From NCBI GenBank assembly GCA_964017145.1, contig OZ024851.1, forward strand, positions 2,356,001-2,420,000: DNA of 64,000 nucleotides, read 5' to 3'. Positions 23,391 to 33,831 of the stretch are shown here, piece by piece. How positions within the stretch are numbered: the first letter of the stretch is position 1; each line of letters starts with the position of its first letter. The notes beneath the pieces are model-generated. The model worked only from the letters and a program-made list of their open reading frames with translations. It searched no databases and was not told the origin of the DNA. Both the position numbers and the translations under genes were made by a program. This DNA is from Agrocybe praecox. Its lineage: Eukaryota > Basidiomycota > Agaricomycetes > Agaricales > Agrocybaceae.

Positions 23391-23616
23391 GATATAGGAA
23401 GCTGTGGCAAGAGTGTTAAGATGATTGTTGACAAGTGTTTTTGTCAAATTCAACAAGATCTCTTTTTTGTCACATGATTAAGAACTTCAAGTGTATCGTA
23501 GAACAAAAAAACAATGGCTTTATTTTTGATATAGAAATAATGGAGAGAAAATATGATTTGCACAATTCAATAAGAGGTGAGGAAGAAATGAGTCTAAAAA
23601 ATATTAAATTCTAGTA

Positions 23617-24315
23617 TCAAACAGTCTTGTCCTCAGGAAGAAAGTAACGAGAAGAAATTTCCGCATCCTCCATCAATGTCTCTACCTCACGATTCTTTGA
23701 GCTATCCATACTTCCTGGTCGACTCTGCCTTTTGAGCCTGAGTATACTCTTGTGGATTGGTTTTGGTCGCAAATTTCTTGGTCTTTCTGAACCAAAATAT
23801 GGTGGTTGAATATAATTGACGCTTTTGGTTGTAGACGTTTTCTTGTAAACATGTAAAGGAATATCTTGATGAATGTTATTATTAAAGACTTCAATTTTCC
23901 TTCGTTTGATTGGGCAAATAATAACTAAAGAACCCATTTATTCAGAATATCACACAGCAAAAAATATGTTTAACTTACAGCGAACCCAGAAAAACCTCAA
24001 TTTTTGGATCAACGTTTGAATCAAATTCTCTTGTGTGTTGGGCTCGTTGGCTTGTGCATTGAACTCGTTAGCTTGTGCGTTGGACTTGTTGGCTTGTGTG
24101 ATGGACCCGTTGGCTTGTATGATGGACTCATTGGCTTGTGTGTTGGACTTGTTGGCTTGTGCGATGGACCCATTGGCTTGTGCGTTGGACCCGTTGGCTT
24201 GTGTGTTGGACTCATTGGCTTGTGCGTTATTGTAATAATGCTTTTCTTCTATTGAGCTCATCAATGAGCAGAGATAGTCGTAGGAAGCGTTATTTGAGTG
24301 CTGGGAGGGTCTCAT
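23617..24315 (-). CDS. Plavaka accessory protein with heptapeptide repeats (214 aa)
   Basis: Two exons (24315-23979 and 23924-23617; intron 54 nt) sum to 645 nt, exactly 215 codons. After an N-terminal SNNASYDYLCSLMSSIEEK segment comes a tandem array of about nine heptapeptides of the form Q-A-N-x-(S/F/P)-(N/I)-(T/A/I), encoded by a 21-bp DNA repeat at 24045-24236. The C-terminal exon is basic (KRRKIEV, RPRNLRPKPIHKSILRLKRQ). No known family. The repeat array is probably polymorphic in length. It is the most distal minus-strand gene of the left arm, starting near the boundary with the captured DNA. Confidence 0.55.
24045..24236 (-). repeat. 21-bp tandem repeat (minisatellite) inside coding exon
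   Basis: About nine head-to-tail copies of a 21-bp unit. On the plus strand the constant part is TTGGCTTGTG followed by variants of (T/C)GTTGGAC(T/C)(C/T)(A/G). Unit length is a multiple of three, so the frame is kept; every unit encodes Gln-Ala-Asn at the same phase, while other positions vary. Confidence 0.85.
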
Positions 24316-24732
24316 AATAATTGTGTTTTTGTTGAGTGGTGGTTTGAAGTAGGTTGCGGAATAAAACCAACATTTTTTCTGGGAAAAAGAACGTTTCTTC
24401 TCGGCAAAGAATGTGGCACTGACACTCTCGTAAAGACTAAATTCTAGCCAATAATCTTGCCATTTTCAGCAGTAGAACTATTCTATGTGCAACGAGGCAT
24501 ATAAGTCAATATGTGGAATAGAATTGATGTCTTGTGACACACCAAAGTGTATCCAAATACGAAACTTCTTCAAAAGCTGCATTAGATCTCTTAATTTCAC
24601 ACGACCCACTTTAGGACTCACCATCCGTTTTTCATCCCACTTTCAATCTGACCAAGAGAAAATTTTCATATATGATGGAAAATAGTAAGCAGGATTAAGT
24701 CTATTGAGAGGCTTTATACCGAGCAGGACTGA
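24316..24732. other. Intergenic stretch at the edge of the left arm
   Basis: AT-rich DNA upstream of the heptad-repeat gene. Short open frames on both strands carry no recognisable motif. It may hold the promoter of the left-arm gene and the inner junction with the captured segment; I cannot locate a sharp breakpoint. Confidence 0.3.
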
Positions 24733-25089
24733 TTGAAATTGATACCAGATAGCCGACAAGGAGGACACCCTCCTACTTATGCCGATCTGATACATGATTG
24801 CGACAGACGTTGTTACATTGTTATTGTTGGCAGGTGCACTGGAGTTTTTCTGAACTGGTATGAAAAGTATCAATATCATATTTGTCAGCTTATAATGTAC
24901 GACAGGATATCGACCGCACCATTGATTTCTGGATCTATCAAAGATCAAGCAATCTGTCAAGGCGTCAGGACGGTATCTGAGGCTTATCGCCTGTATCGAG
25001 AGGCTAAAGAGGAAGGAAGTGTTAGAGTCCTTCGAGATTCTCCACAAGATGATATAACTTACGGAGATAGGAGTATTGCAGAGATGTAA
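24733..25089 (+). pseudogene. Fragment resembling a viroplasmin/RNase H1 N-terminal domain protein
   Basis: A 118-codon open frame whose middle reads RRCYIVIVGRCTGVFLNWYE, then about 25 residues further ISGSIKDQAICQGVRTVSEAYRLYREAKEEGSVRV. The pattern YxVxxGRxxGVFxxW ... S(G) ... AxxxYxxAKxxG resembles the small viroplasmin-type domain found in many Agaricomycete hypothetical proteins. The usual central (V/T)xGxSG motif is not clear. There is no obvious partner exon. I treat it as a remnant or a very small gene; assignment is from memory. Confidence 0.35.
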
Positions 25090-25366
25090 AAACTGGAACA
25101 TATTTTGCAAAATTTGATTAAATGATCTTGGGACGATATCAACTTTTGCTTTGATGCCTTGATGATAATCTTAATTGGAATCAGCACCTTGGGCATAATT
25201 ATTCGGTGTGAAAACATGAAAATGTATTTTTAAGAAATATGGGTGCAAAAACATTGAATTGTATTGAATTGTTTTCAGAATTCGTAAGCGTTTCGTCACA
25301 AAAAAATTCCTAAATTCAAGCTAGCAAGTCAGATGTCAAAATATTTGGGAGATTTTGAAGAAAATT
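25090..25366. other. Intergenic
   Basis: AT-rich spacer, probably the 3' flank of the F-box-like gene on the minus strand. No feature seen. Confidence 0.3.
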
Positions 25367-26476
25367 TTACTCACAATTAAAAGGGTAATCAGGCTGAAAG
25401 TCATCGGGAAGAAAAGGGTCACGATGGTCAGGATGAACTTGAACGTACTTGCCTGGGAACCATGAGGTTCCTGGAAAGTTCCTGGCTACATCATCGTACC
25501 CAATTGGCCGTATTTCCTTATAGCGCCATACCATCTCCCCTCCTATGTTGATTTGTTTGAATAAGTAGGCCTTGTATTCCCGGTAGAATTCATGAAACAT
25601 GACATCGTCATCGTTGATCTCCAAAAGTTGTTCGTCTGAGCCAAAAGTGATGTAGACTTGTTGTATATTTGCCAAGTTGCTTGTCCAATCGGTAACTTTG
25701 TCGACAATATCTTCATCATAGTTGTCCTCATACCAGTCGTCATTATAGAGAGAGAGGGGGGTTGTGACTGCCAAGGTGTGTATGTTGGGACAGCGCTCAA
25801 TGAGAAGATGAAAGGCAGGTGTATGCCATGGAGCAGGAGGCCCAGTGGTGGCATTCTGTTAAATAGAGAACATAAGTAAAATAACGAAAGAATAAAAAAA
25901 GCTCACACTCACCTCTTCAATCCCCGCATCATAATCAATTCTTAATAGCTCCAACCGACTGAAGATAAAATTCCAGGAATCATCGGCAAGTTGGAGATGG
26001 AATGTAGGCCAATCGGCTCTAATACAGAGCTGGGTAATGTGGGAGAAGGATAATACCCCAGCAAGGTATTTGTTGAGCTTTGAATTATGGGAGACAACGA
26101 ATTCAATGTAGTACAGGAGACAGAAACGGATGGGGAGAGTTCGGATGGAAGATATAAGTGGCTGGTTTTCGTCTGTGAATATACGAGATGTTCTTGACCT
26201 CTGGACGAGCTTGACAAATTCCTCGGGATAGCATTGCCTGTTGGAAAAGACAGAGGTCCTCCAAAGCAAGATAAAATGTTTGATCTCTGTGTCCCCAATG
26301 AGCTGTATCTTGTTGGTATCCTTGATAAGGTCCAGAAAACGAGGGGTAGTTGTGATGAATGTCTTGATGTTATCAGACAAGTTCCCGTTACAAGAACTAA
26401 CGTGGGCAGAAACGATTTCCCGCTGGATTTCCAGTGGCAGAAATGGCATCGGGCGCAGGATAGATTGAGTGGACAT
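25367..26476 (-). CDS. F-box-like hypothetical protein (350 aa)
   Basis: Two exons (26476-25913 and 25855-25367; intron 57 nt, GTGAGT...AACAG) give exactly 351 codons. The ATG at 26476 is chosen because upstream in-frame codons lack an ATG. The N-terminus (MPFLPLEIQREIV) matches the start of many Agaricomycete F-box-like proteins (LPxE(I/L)xxxI), which link substrates to SCF ubiquitin ligases; the rest shows the leucine/isoleucine spacing of a degenerate repeat region (FSHITQLCIRADWP, FIFSRLELLRIDYDAGIEE). The C-terminus is acidic. It is intact, unlike its right-hand neighbours, and lies in the host-like segment between the two Plavaka arms. Function and substrate are unknown. Confidence 0.6.
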
Positions 26477-26659
26477 ATTTATGAAGAAAGATAGTTGAGA
26501 TGAGAGAAGAGGCAGGAAGGTAGGCTTGTTGATGGCGGCGTTGATCAACGTCGAGGTCAAGTCGAGGTAAATTACCTCGAAAACGACTTTCGAGTTCCCT
26601 GATTTCCCACGCCACCTTAAGATCAGTCATCCGTGCTCGCGCTCAACTTAAGCCTTCAT

Positions 26660-27175
26660 GAATCATCTTGCCAATAACGGATTCAACGCCAACATGGTAT
26701 GTCGATGCACCCATAACATTTGATAGTGTATGCTTATCTCTTGTTTAGGGATGGTTCATCCAAATTGAACTCTATGGGGGCTCCAACTCGGCCATCCATA
26801 TGCATCAACACTGTTACTGCAGACACTACTGCTTACGCCCACCGAAACTCCATGTTCACATTCCAGTTCTACTCTTACTCGTTTAACAGTAACCCTCCCT
26901 ATCCATCCAATGGCTTGACATTCGTCGACGGAATGGTAAACAGCTTAGTTAATAACGGACCAGCTGGATGGGATATCGGTGCATACCCCAACTATGTCGA
27001 TGATCATCTCCAAAACTGTATGTTTATTTTTTGTTTCAGTAAATGTCTCATCGTTGCTTACCCTTTTGACCTTTACAGATCAACAGATGTACTTCGGATC
27101 ACATTACTCCTAACTTCATGATGTCAAGAACACCTACGATCCTCGCGGAATTTTCACCTTCCCCGGGCCAACAGG
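26660..27175 (+). pseudogene. C-terminal remnant of a BBE-type FAD oxidase
   Basis: Matches the C-terminal berberine-bridge-enzyme region of glucooligosaccharide-oxidase-like FAD oxidases. It reads GWFIQIELYGGSNSAI after an intron (acceptor TTGTTTAG near 26748). A frame change leads into TADTTAYAHRNSMFTFQFYS, then GLTFVDGMVNSLVNNGPAGW, AYPNYVDDHLQN, an intron at about 27018-27077, and QQMYFGSHYS. An in-frame TAA follows where the family continues, before VKNTYDPRGIFTFP. These secreted flavoenzymes oxidise sugars or alcohols with a covalently bound FAD; the FAD-binding N-terminal two thirds are absent here. One frameshift, one nonsense codon and the missing N-terminus make it a pseudogene fragment. 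Confidence 0.75.
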
Positions 27176-27690
27176 CATTCAAGGAGACGTCGTTCCAAAT
27201 CCGCCTGCTACCCCAGATGTTGCCATCCAGACAGGAACTGTGCGAACGCAAAAAGGAGAGGTAGAGGGAAGAGGCACTGGCAAGGAGGCAGCAACAGCAA
27301 GCACAGTTGTCGCCTACGATGTTTTCGGATCTGTTCTCCAATTCTCCTTTGTCCTCGTCTGCATACCCAAGTTCGTTCCTACACCCTGGTGAGGCCTCAG
27401 CGAGTCGAAGCTCGCTAAACGATAGGGAAATTCGGCAAACGAGAATGTCATCGTCACCAAGTCCCGCCAGGGTCCTTTACACAGGGAAGGAAAAGCTATA
27501 TAAGACGTACATTGCTTTCATCAATTTCCTCATTCCAGCAGTCATCCGCTGGTCTTCCTTCCTCTCCTCCTCTCCTCTCCTCCTCTCCTCTCCGCTCTGC
27601 ACATCCCACCTCTACTGTGGACAACACCGAATTTGTCCTGTGGTTGTCGTCCTTGACAATCAACATGCTTCGCATTGCGGCTGCACTGTG
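27176..27690. other. Decayed, CT-rich sequence
   Basis: Continuation of degenerate host-like DNA with a CT-rich tract at 27560-27610 (repeats of CCTCTCCTC). The block CAGCAGTCATCCGCTGGTC at 27536 recurs at 28053, marking the start of the tandemly duplicated zone. No gene is supported. Confidence 0.35.
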
Positions 27691-29050
27691 CGATGATTGA
27701 CAAGGTAAGCACGCAACTCACGATGATAACGAACAAATACTGACCTATGTTCAACCCAGATTCGCTCCCACAAACACATCGATGTTCGTTGTTGGCAAGG
27801 TAAGCGTGCACTTTTTCCAACCCATCATCGTTGAGACTCATTCGTCCACAGAACGATGCGCGTCTTTTGTTATTTCGAGGGTTGGATGGGCATGGGTAGG
27901 ATGGCTGAGTGCACGCTAGTTGCTGCACTCTGCACATCCCATCCTCGCACCTTCCGCTATGGTGTGCTACTGTGGCCAACACCGAGCAGTGGTCGTCGTT
28001 GACAATCCGCTCGCCTCACGTTGACAGTGTGGTTCGTATACGGAACACGATCCCAGCAGTCATCCGCTGGTCATCCGTCCTCTGCTCTCCTCTGCACATC
28101 CTCTCCTCACAATCTCCGTTATAGTGTGCTACTGTGGACATCGAATCTGTCACACTGCAGTGGTCGTTATCGACAATCGACATGCTTCGCATCCACTGTG
28201 TCGTGGCCCATAACGATGTAATACGGCCCTCTCGAAGATCGCAAGCATCCTACGCAACTAGCACGGTAAGCACGTTTCACGATAATAATGAACTATTACT
28301 GACTCTTTTCAGATATTTCCCTCCGGACGTCTATCATGCCCAATACGATGACGTGCACAGTGTTCTGCGCCGCGGCTCATAACGACACAACCAGCCCTCG
28401 AGAATTGTGTCCATCCTACACAACTAACGCGGTAAGCGAACATTTCACGATGATAATGAACTAATACTTACCTTATTTCGACGCAGAATGTCCCCGCAGA
28501 ATGTCCAACATGCCTGGTACGACATCCCCATCGATCTCCGTTGACAAGGCAAGAATTTTCATGATTTTTTGACCCATTGTCAAAACTCATTTTCTGCCCT
28601 AGATTACACGATCCGCATCTTTTCGAATCTTGGTGTGCGAATGGGTTTGGAGGGGTGGATTTCAATGGGGATGGGTGCTCTCACCAGCGAGAGTGGGTTG
28701 TCGTCTGGTTGGGAGTTCTCGCAGTGACGAGAACGTTTGGGAAGCTCGCAGTGGATGCGGGAGAACTGGGCAGGAGGGTTGCTGAACATTGACGAGGTGA
28801 GCACACAACCCATGGTGACGACGACACTGCGACTAACCTTTTCAGTGTTTCAAATCTCCCTGCCGAATGTCCAACATGCCCAGTACGACGTCCCCATCGA
28901 TCTCCGTTGACAAGGTAGGTTTTCGGTGATTTTTCGACCCGTCATCGAAATTGATTTTCTGCCATAGATTACGCGATCCTCATCTTTTCGAATTTCGGTG
29001 TATATTTGAGTTCGGGAGGGGTGAATTTCGATTGGGAAGGGTGTACATTG
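27691..29050 (+). repeat. Tandemly duplicated exon-intron-like units
   Basis: At least six short segments begin GTAAG, GTGAG or GTAGG and end CAG or TAG, as spliceosomal introns do: 27705-27759, 27800-27851, 28266-28312, 28432-28486, 28797-28845 and 28915-28967. A seventh, 28549-28602, starts GCAAG. Three of them share an internal CACGAT(G/A)ATAA(C/T)GAAC block. Flanking exon-like text is duplicated too: TCCCCATCGATCTCCGTTGACAAG precedes the introns at 28549 and 28915, and GATCC(G/T)CATCTTTTCGAAT follows both. The unit at about 28495-28680 is therefore a copy of 28850-29045. I see no continuous reading frame, so this is a decayed tandem duplication of an intron-containing gene piece. Confidence 0.6.
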
Positions 29051-29818
29051 GCACTGCCTGGTGGCTTGTCATCACTTTCATTGCACCATAGCCTGCAGCA
29101 GAGTCGCCAGCAGCAACGTCAACAACATTTGATACCTATTCCTGTCCTTACACCTACGGAAGAATGCAAGATGTTCCAGGAAGAAAGGCGGAAATTCGCG
29201 CCAACGGCACAGTTCCATCTACCCCCTCCTGCTCCCCCTCATTGGTTTACTTCTGCTTCTCAGTCGGGCAGCCCATCAATATCAACGCTGCAGTCTTCTG
29301 CAATGAGTTCGTGTCCTGCACAGACGGTGCCAGCGCATGTGCACACGCAGCGGGTAGTTGCTGACAAAGGGTACAAAACGCTCTTATCGACTAGGCGTGG
29401 CTCTCTCGCTATAAGTCCCGTTACAGCAGATAGTCCTACGGATAGCATACAACCTACAACTCCTACGAGAACGCTGAACCCTCCTCAACTCCATCCTTTG
29501 CTGTTGCATCAGCGTCCTGTACATTATCACACCCAACAACAGCGACTACGGGAGCGTGAAAGAGAAAGGGAAAGGCAGTACCAACATCACTTACAGCATA
29601 TATCGAGCAACGCCACCCTCTCTTCGCCACCTTCTTCAGAATTGTTGTTGATGACTTCCATGTCGTCCTCTCGTGCTGGTCCTGGTCCTGGCAGTCCTGG
29701 GTCCGGTATGAATACGAGCAGGCATACTTCGTATTCTTTGTATTCACAACATTCAAATCCTATATCGCCGTTAGCGGGTCAGTCGCCGATTGACTCTAGT
29801 TTACCTGCTTTGCACTAA
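29006..29818 (+). CDS. Low-complexity open frame, possibly a remnant exon
   Basis: A 270-codon open frame rich in Gln, Ser, Pro and His (QQSRQQQRQQHL, LRERERERERQYQHH). It has no domain I recognise. It starts inside the duplicated exon-intron zone, and downstream sequence (29830-30150) continues in other frames with protein-like text (LIDVDEHLRQLGFLLLDRRR), suggesting that one larger gene has been broken by frameshifts. It might be an exon of a regulatory protein with disordered regions, but low-complexity sequence can stay open by chance. Confidence 0.25.
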   Translation: MSSGGVNFDWEGCTLALPGGLSSLSLHHSLQQSRQQQRQQHLIPIPVLTPTEECKMFQEERRKFAPTAQFHLPPPAPPHWFTSASQSGSPSISTLQSSAMSSCPAQTVPAHVHTQRVVADKGYKTLLSTRRGSLAISPVTADSPTDSIQPTTPTRTLNPPQLHPLLLHQRPVHYHTQQQRLRERERERERQYQHHLQHISSNATLSSPPSSELLLMTSMSSSRAGPGPGSPGSGMNTSRHTSYSLYSQHSNPISPLAGQSPIDSSLPALH

Positions 29819-30199
29819 CTCTTCCTGTACCCCCGCAGCCTATTGGACTCCTATACGCCTTTGTCAGCCGTCTCATCCCAGAGATCTCATCCCATAGAAG
29901 AACCCCCACACGCCCGAAAGCCATGCAGAGCTCATCGACGTTGATGAACACTTACGACAACTCGGATTTCTCCTGCTGGATCGGCGACGAGTAGACGGTT
30001 TACCAGCTCTGGCCCCGTACGATGAAGATGTGGATGGTTTCATGCCGAGACCGATACCAGTGTTCGTCAACGCAGCTTGGGCAGCTGTATTGGTTGATCT
30101 TATCTACTCTGGCCCTGTACTGGTCTTTGCGCGTCGACGACCTTGAAAGGGTGCTGGCTGCTGCTGGGTGGAAGATGTTGCATGCGGATTTGGCATTTT

Positions 30200-30830
30200 A
30201 GGATGAGGGTAACGATGCCCGCCGCGACCGCGACCTTAACAGAAGATTATGTACTTAAAGATGTTGTCGACCGTGAAAGGAACCCGCCGCTAATCTTGGT
30301 ACTGATACCACCAGTAGAATCCGGACCATTTCCTCTCCTCAACGCCCTCAGAATATCCCTGAACCCCGCCATACCCATCCTCCCACTCTTTCTCCTCGTC
30401 TTCCCATCCTGCTGCTTATCCTTTCCACCCTTCTGAGTACCACTCCCTTCCTCCTCCGAAGGAAGAGTAATCGTGCTATTCCGAGCATCACCCCATCTCC
30501 AATCACAATTAACGTTCAGGTTGGCGGCAGCATTCAGTCATGTTTACAGCCTGTAAAGACTGTAGAGCCAAAGGTATATGGCGGCCAGGAATCGAATCCT
30601 CTGGTATCGACTGCTGCGAGTCGTCGCAAGGACCTCCGAGACCATCATCGGCCCCAGGAGTAAGCACAGCCGATGAAGAAGCAATCGCATGCCCATTATT
30701 CAACATCTCACGCAACAGACTCAGCTGACGATGGCTAAGGTCATGACGACCTGTGGATGCACGCCACAACGAGCTGGGTTGAGATGCTGAGACAGACAGC
30801 GGATTGGGTTCTGCTGGAGGCGGGTTGGCT
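30200..30830 (-). pseudogene. Decayed coding fragment, unknown protein
   Basis: On the minus strand 30830-30545 reads LWRASTGRHDLSHRQLSLLREMLNN, a well-structured helical-looking segment. After a frame change, 30530-30240 reads WRWGDARNSTITLPSEEE, a Lys-rich linker and GMAGFRDILRALRRGNG, then Ser/Thr-rich text. The blocks look like parts of one protein interrupted by frameshifts. I cannot name the family. It is part of the degenerate host-like segment inside the Plavaka element. Confidence 0.35.
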
Positions 30831-31459
30831 CATTACGACTTCTGCATGTCCTTTCTCATCTCAACACCATCGAAGCCGAACGTGTTGCCTTCCACAGCGA
30901 GAAGAAAAACCTGCCTGACTCAGTGTTTGTTAACAACAAACTAACGGCCAAGCTTACACGACAGCTAGAAGAGCCAATGATTGTAGCCAGGTTCGTAATT
31001 TTCCTATCTTTGACACCTCGAAACTAATTACTTCTATAGCTCTTGTCTTCCCGTTGGACTCTAAACCTTCCCCAGCACTTTCCTTTCCTATTCCCCTTTG
31101 CTACTCGTTACAACCTCTTGCAGTCCACTTTGTTTGGCGATGCCCGTTTAATTCTCAAATGGCAAAGTCAACAATTCTGTGGGCATTGGATTTTTGGGAC
31201 GCACAGAAGTGGTCAACTGTTGGTGTGGCAAAGAATCTAAGACCAATACAAACAAGGTCGATGGTGCCGGTGTCGCTTCCAGTGAATCTGTACTACGTGC
31301 TGTTCGAAAAGAAGGAAATCGACAACGACAGAACTTTGGTTCCGGTCTTACTCAGCCCGAGCGGATGGAATCCGATGCATTGACTCCGACGTCTGGTAAA
31401 CAAGCTGAAAACGCGGGAACAACAGTCACAAAAGCAGAGCACATCTACCTCAGGGAGAC
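30831..31459. other. Region upstream of the NFX1-like pseudogene, with an internal duplicate
   Basis: Contains a piece (31186-31250) nearly identical to 33958-34010 of the NFX1-like pseudogene (AGAAGTGGTCAACTG(T/C)TGGTG then TGGCAAAGAATCTAAGACC), so a fragment of the gene has been duplicated upstream of it. Otherwise no gene is supported; the N-terminal exon(s) of the zinc-finger gene could not be defined. Confidence 0.4.
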
Positions 31460-32020
31460 GATCTGACTTCAACTCTCATCCGAAATTTAAGCACACCTCC
31501 ATACCCCGACTGTCCTATCTGCTTCTCAATGATTCGTCCCGAACAAGCAATTTGGTCTTGTTTGCCTTCCATCCGGATCGTTACGTCGAGCGAAGCGCAG
31601 GTACAGCAGTATTGTTGGACGTCGTTCCACATAAATTGTATTCGCTCGTGGGCAGAAAAGAGTGTGAAGGATGTCGCAGATGCATGGAGGGCGCGAGGGG
31701 AACCTGATAAGAAAGGCGATTGGCGCTGTCCAGGTTGTCAGGCGAAACGAGAGGCTATACCCTTTGGCTATTGGTGAGTTTGGTTTTACTTTACATCACA
31801 GAATGGTGTTAATATATAAACTATAGGTGTTTCTGTAGTTCCACGAACGAGCCAAAGCCCCTTCGTCTTTCGACGCCTCACTCTTGCGGAAATTCTTGCT
31901 CGCGTCCGCGTGAAAGTAGATGCGGGCATCCATGTCCCTTGCAATGCCATCCTGGTCCTTGTCCCCCTTGTCAAATCACCACACGACTCAAATGCTACTG
32001 CCCAAGGAAGACTATTCATC

Positions 32021-32028
32021 CCTTTAGG
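32021..32028. repeat. 8-bp target-site duplication of the hAT-like insert, left
   Basis: CCTTTAGG, repeated exactly at 33824-33831. Removing the insert and one copy restores ATT CAT CCC TTT AGG TGC in the frame of the zinc-finger gene. Confidence 0.9.
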
Positions 32029-32325
32029 GAGGTCTTTACACTCCCCCACAGGTTCTGCTCGGAACTGATCGGAAATTCGACTTTTCCGAGCAATTCTGAG
32101 CAGAATTTCACGTTTCTCTCCCCAGCCATTTGAGTGAGAAAGGGACACTAATTTTCCGAGCATTTCTGATCAGATTTACTCAGAAAAGTCAGAACTGATC
32201 AGACAGCTCGGAAATTGAGCTCCCATATTACCAAGTGAAATTGGTCAGAAACACTCGGAAATGAGTTAGACGAGGCGCTACAGGCTCAAATCACATGACC
32301 ATCACCTTCCCAATTAAAGAAAAAT

Positions 32326-32412
32326 GGGCGCGGTGTTCAGGAATTGAACCCACATCCTCACAGAAGGTCATGTGACTCAAACTGGGGCGCTCATCCAACT
32401 GCACCACTCAAG
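32326..32412 (-). ncRNA. tRNA-like / SINE-like pol III promoter sequence
   Basis: On the minus strand an A box TGGTGCAGTTGG (32406-32395) and a B box GGTTCAATTCC (32350-32340) lie about 45 nt apart, the layout of an internal RNA polymerase III promoter. I could not fold convincing acceptor and T stems, so a functional tRNA is unlikely; a tRNA relic or SINE-like head fits better. A related, inverted partial copy lies at 32271-32299 (shared TCACATGACC and CTCAAA). Confidence 0.4.
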
Positions 32413-32779
32413 CTTTGGCTAAACATAGTTGTGTAGTCAATATATACCTATGATATATTTTATTTTATTTATTTTGTGGTTATTTTGTCATTTCTGCCAA
32501 AACCGTAACATATTACGTCACATTTAATGTTTGATAAATATATTTCGAATATTTTAGGAATTATCGTAATTTTTTCATAATTTTAGGAGGTCCGTGTGAC
32601 ATAGAAACAACAAATTCTGTAAAATTCCCAAAATAGATGTTCGGGCCGGTTCGGAAATTGCCGGCACAGCCACAACCCTCTGCCCAGGCCGCGTCAACAT
32701 TCTTTCCTTGTTTCTTACCATTACCACCACCATCCACCCACTGTCCGTCACCACCGCGTCCCGTTGCCACGACGCCACA

Positions 32780-32790
32780 TTACCAACGAC

Positions 32791-32822
<32 letters not shown>

Positions 32823-33125
32823 CAACAACAATGCGAACGACGACGACGTGACGACGCGACGACGCGACGACGCGAACAACGCGAACGACAACGACGACGC
32901 GAACGTCAACGACAACGACGCGAGCGACGACACGGACAACGACACGAACAACGACGACGATGCGACGATGACGCGAACGACGACGACGGCACGCCAATGA
33001 CGACGACACGAGGGCGACAACCGCGCCAACGAAGACGCCCAGCGACGACGCTACGCCAACGCCAACGCCAACGCCACGCCGACGACGCGTCAATGACACA
33101 CGACGACGACGATCGACGCCGGCAA
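32780..33125. repeat. (CGA)n / ACGACG low-complexity tract
   Basis: About 350 bp dominated by ACGACG-type hexamers with short variants (GCGAACGACAACG). All six frames stay open for long stretches because of composition; the resulting Arg/Asp/Val-rich frames are not genes. Confidence 0.85.
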
Positions 33126-33229
33126 ACGAACACGAGGGAACGGGGTTGAGGGCACGGGCGTGACGTGGCAAGGCGATGGGGGGCGTTTAGGACGACGAAG
33201 GCAGTGGAAAGGGAGGAATGGGTACTGTG

Positions 33230-33480
33230 AGGTAAGTACCCCGTCCACGACGTCTCCTCGCTCACGGCCGCTGTCCACAGGCTGGCCCCCTCTATTCCGT
33301 CTCTCCCAGTTCCATCCCCACCTCCTACCCTACCCTCTCCCAGCCCTCTCCTCCACCCTTCCCTTCCATCTCCTTTCCTCATCCCTCCCCTTCCTCCTCC
33401 CATCTCTCTGCCCTCTCCCCTGCCCTCTCCCCTCTTCTTTACATGTTCCCTTCCCCCCTATTTTCTCCAATTAAATAATT
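33230..33480. repeat. Pyrimidine-rich tract
   Basis: C/T-rich sequence (CCCTCTCC-type repeats) followed by an AT-rich stretch at 33470-33600, both inside the non-autonomous hAT-like element. Confidence 0.6.
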
Positions 33481-33823
33481 ATATAAGTATATAAAAAATC
33501 ATGTATATTATGCATTTAAATTAATAAATTAATTTTATTTCGCTTTTTTATGTTTTCTTATGTAAATCTTATGTTTTGGTGAATGTTATGTTTTTTTGAC
33601 ATAAGTGACCATGCAAACAACAAGTTTCTACTAAGTTTGACAGGATTAAAGTATTGGTTCCATGTAACACTGCTTTAACATGCTCAGAATCAATCAGACA
33701 AGCTCAGAAATGTTCAGAAATGTTCAGAAATGTTCAGAATTGCTCAGAATTGCTCAGAATTGCTCAGAAATTTTGTTGTCTGATCAGTTCCGAGCAGAAC
33801 CTGTGGGGGAGTGTAAAGTACTG

Positions 33824-33831
33824 CCTTTAGG
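33824..33831. repeat. 8-bp target-site duplication of the hAT-like insert, right
   Basis: CCTTTAGG, identical to 32021-32028; the zinc-finger frame resumes immediately as TTT AGG TGC GGT. Confidence 0.9.

Larger units (their letters stand above)
32029..33823. mobile_element. Non-autonomous hAT-like transposon (1,795 bp)
   Basis: The ends are inverted repeats CTTTACACTCCCCCACAGG... extending through TTCTGCTCGGAACTGATC, preceded by GAGGT (left) and CAGTA (right, reverse complement). The 8-bp TSD and the CAG-type right tip indicate a hAT-class element. The subterminal zones are full of short repeats: TCAGAA(A/T)TG units are tandem at 33690-33775, and GATCAGAACTGATCAG-like palindromes lie at 32165-32215. 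The middle contains a tRNA-like segment, a (CGA)n-type tract and a CT-rich tract, but no transposase. It therefore depends on a hAT transposase supplied elsewhere. The hAT element at 59.8-63.5 kb has different tips (TAGGGCTGTG) and is not an obvious partner. Confidence 0.85.

Noticed and set aside
24004..24255. CRISPR-like array of short repeats
   Set aside because: The 21-bp units are contiguous without spacers, keep the reading frame of a coding exon and occur in a eukaryotic genome.
32326..32412. Functional tRNA gene
   Set aside because: A and B boxes are present, but acceptor and T stems do not pair well; kept only as a tRNA-like sequence.
32637..33171. Long Arg-, Asp- and Val-rich open frames on both strands
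   Set aside because: They are produced by the ACGACG low-complexity tract, which lacks stops in several frames.
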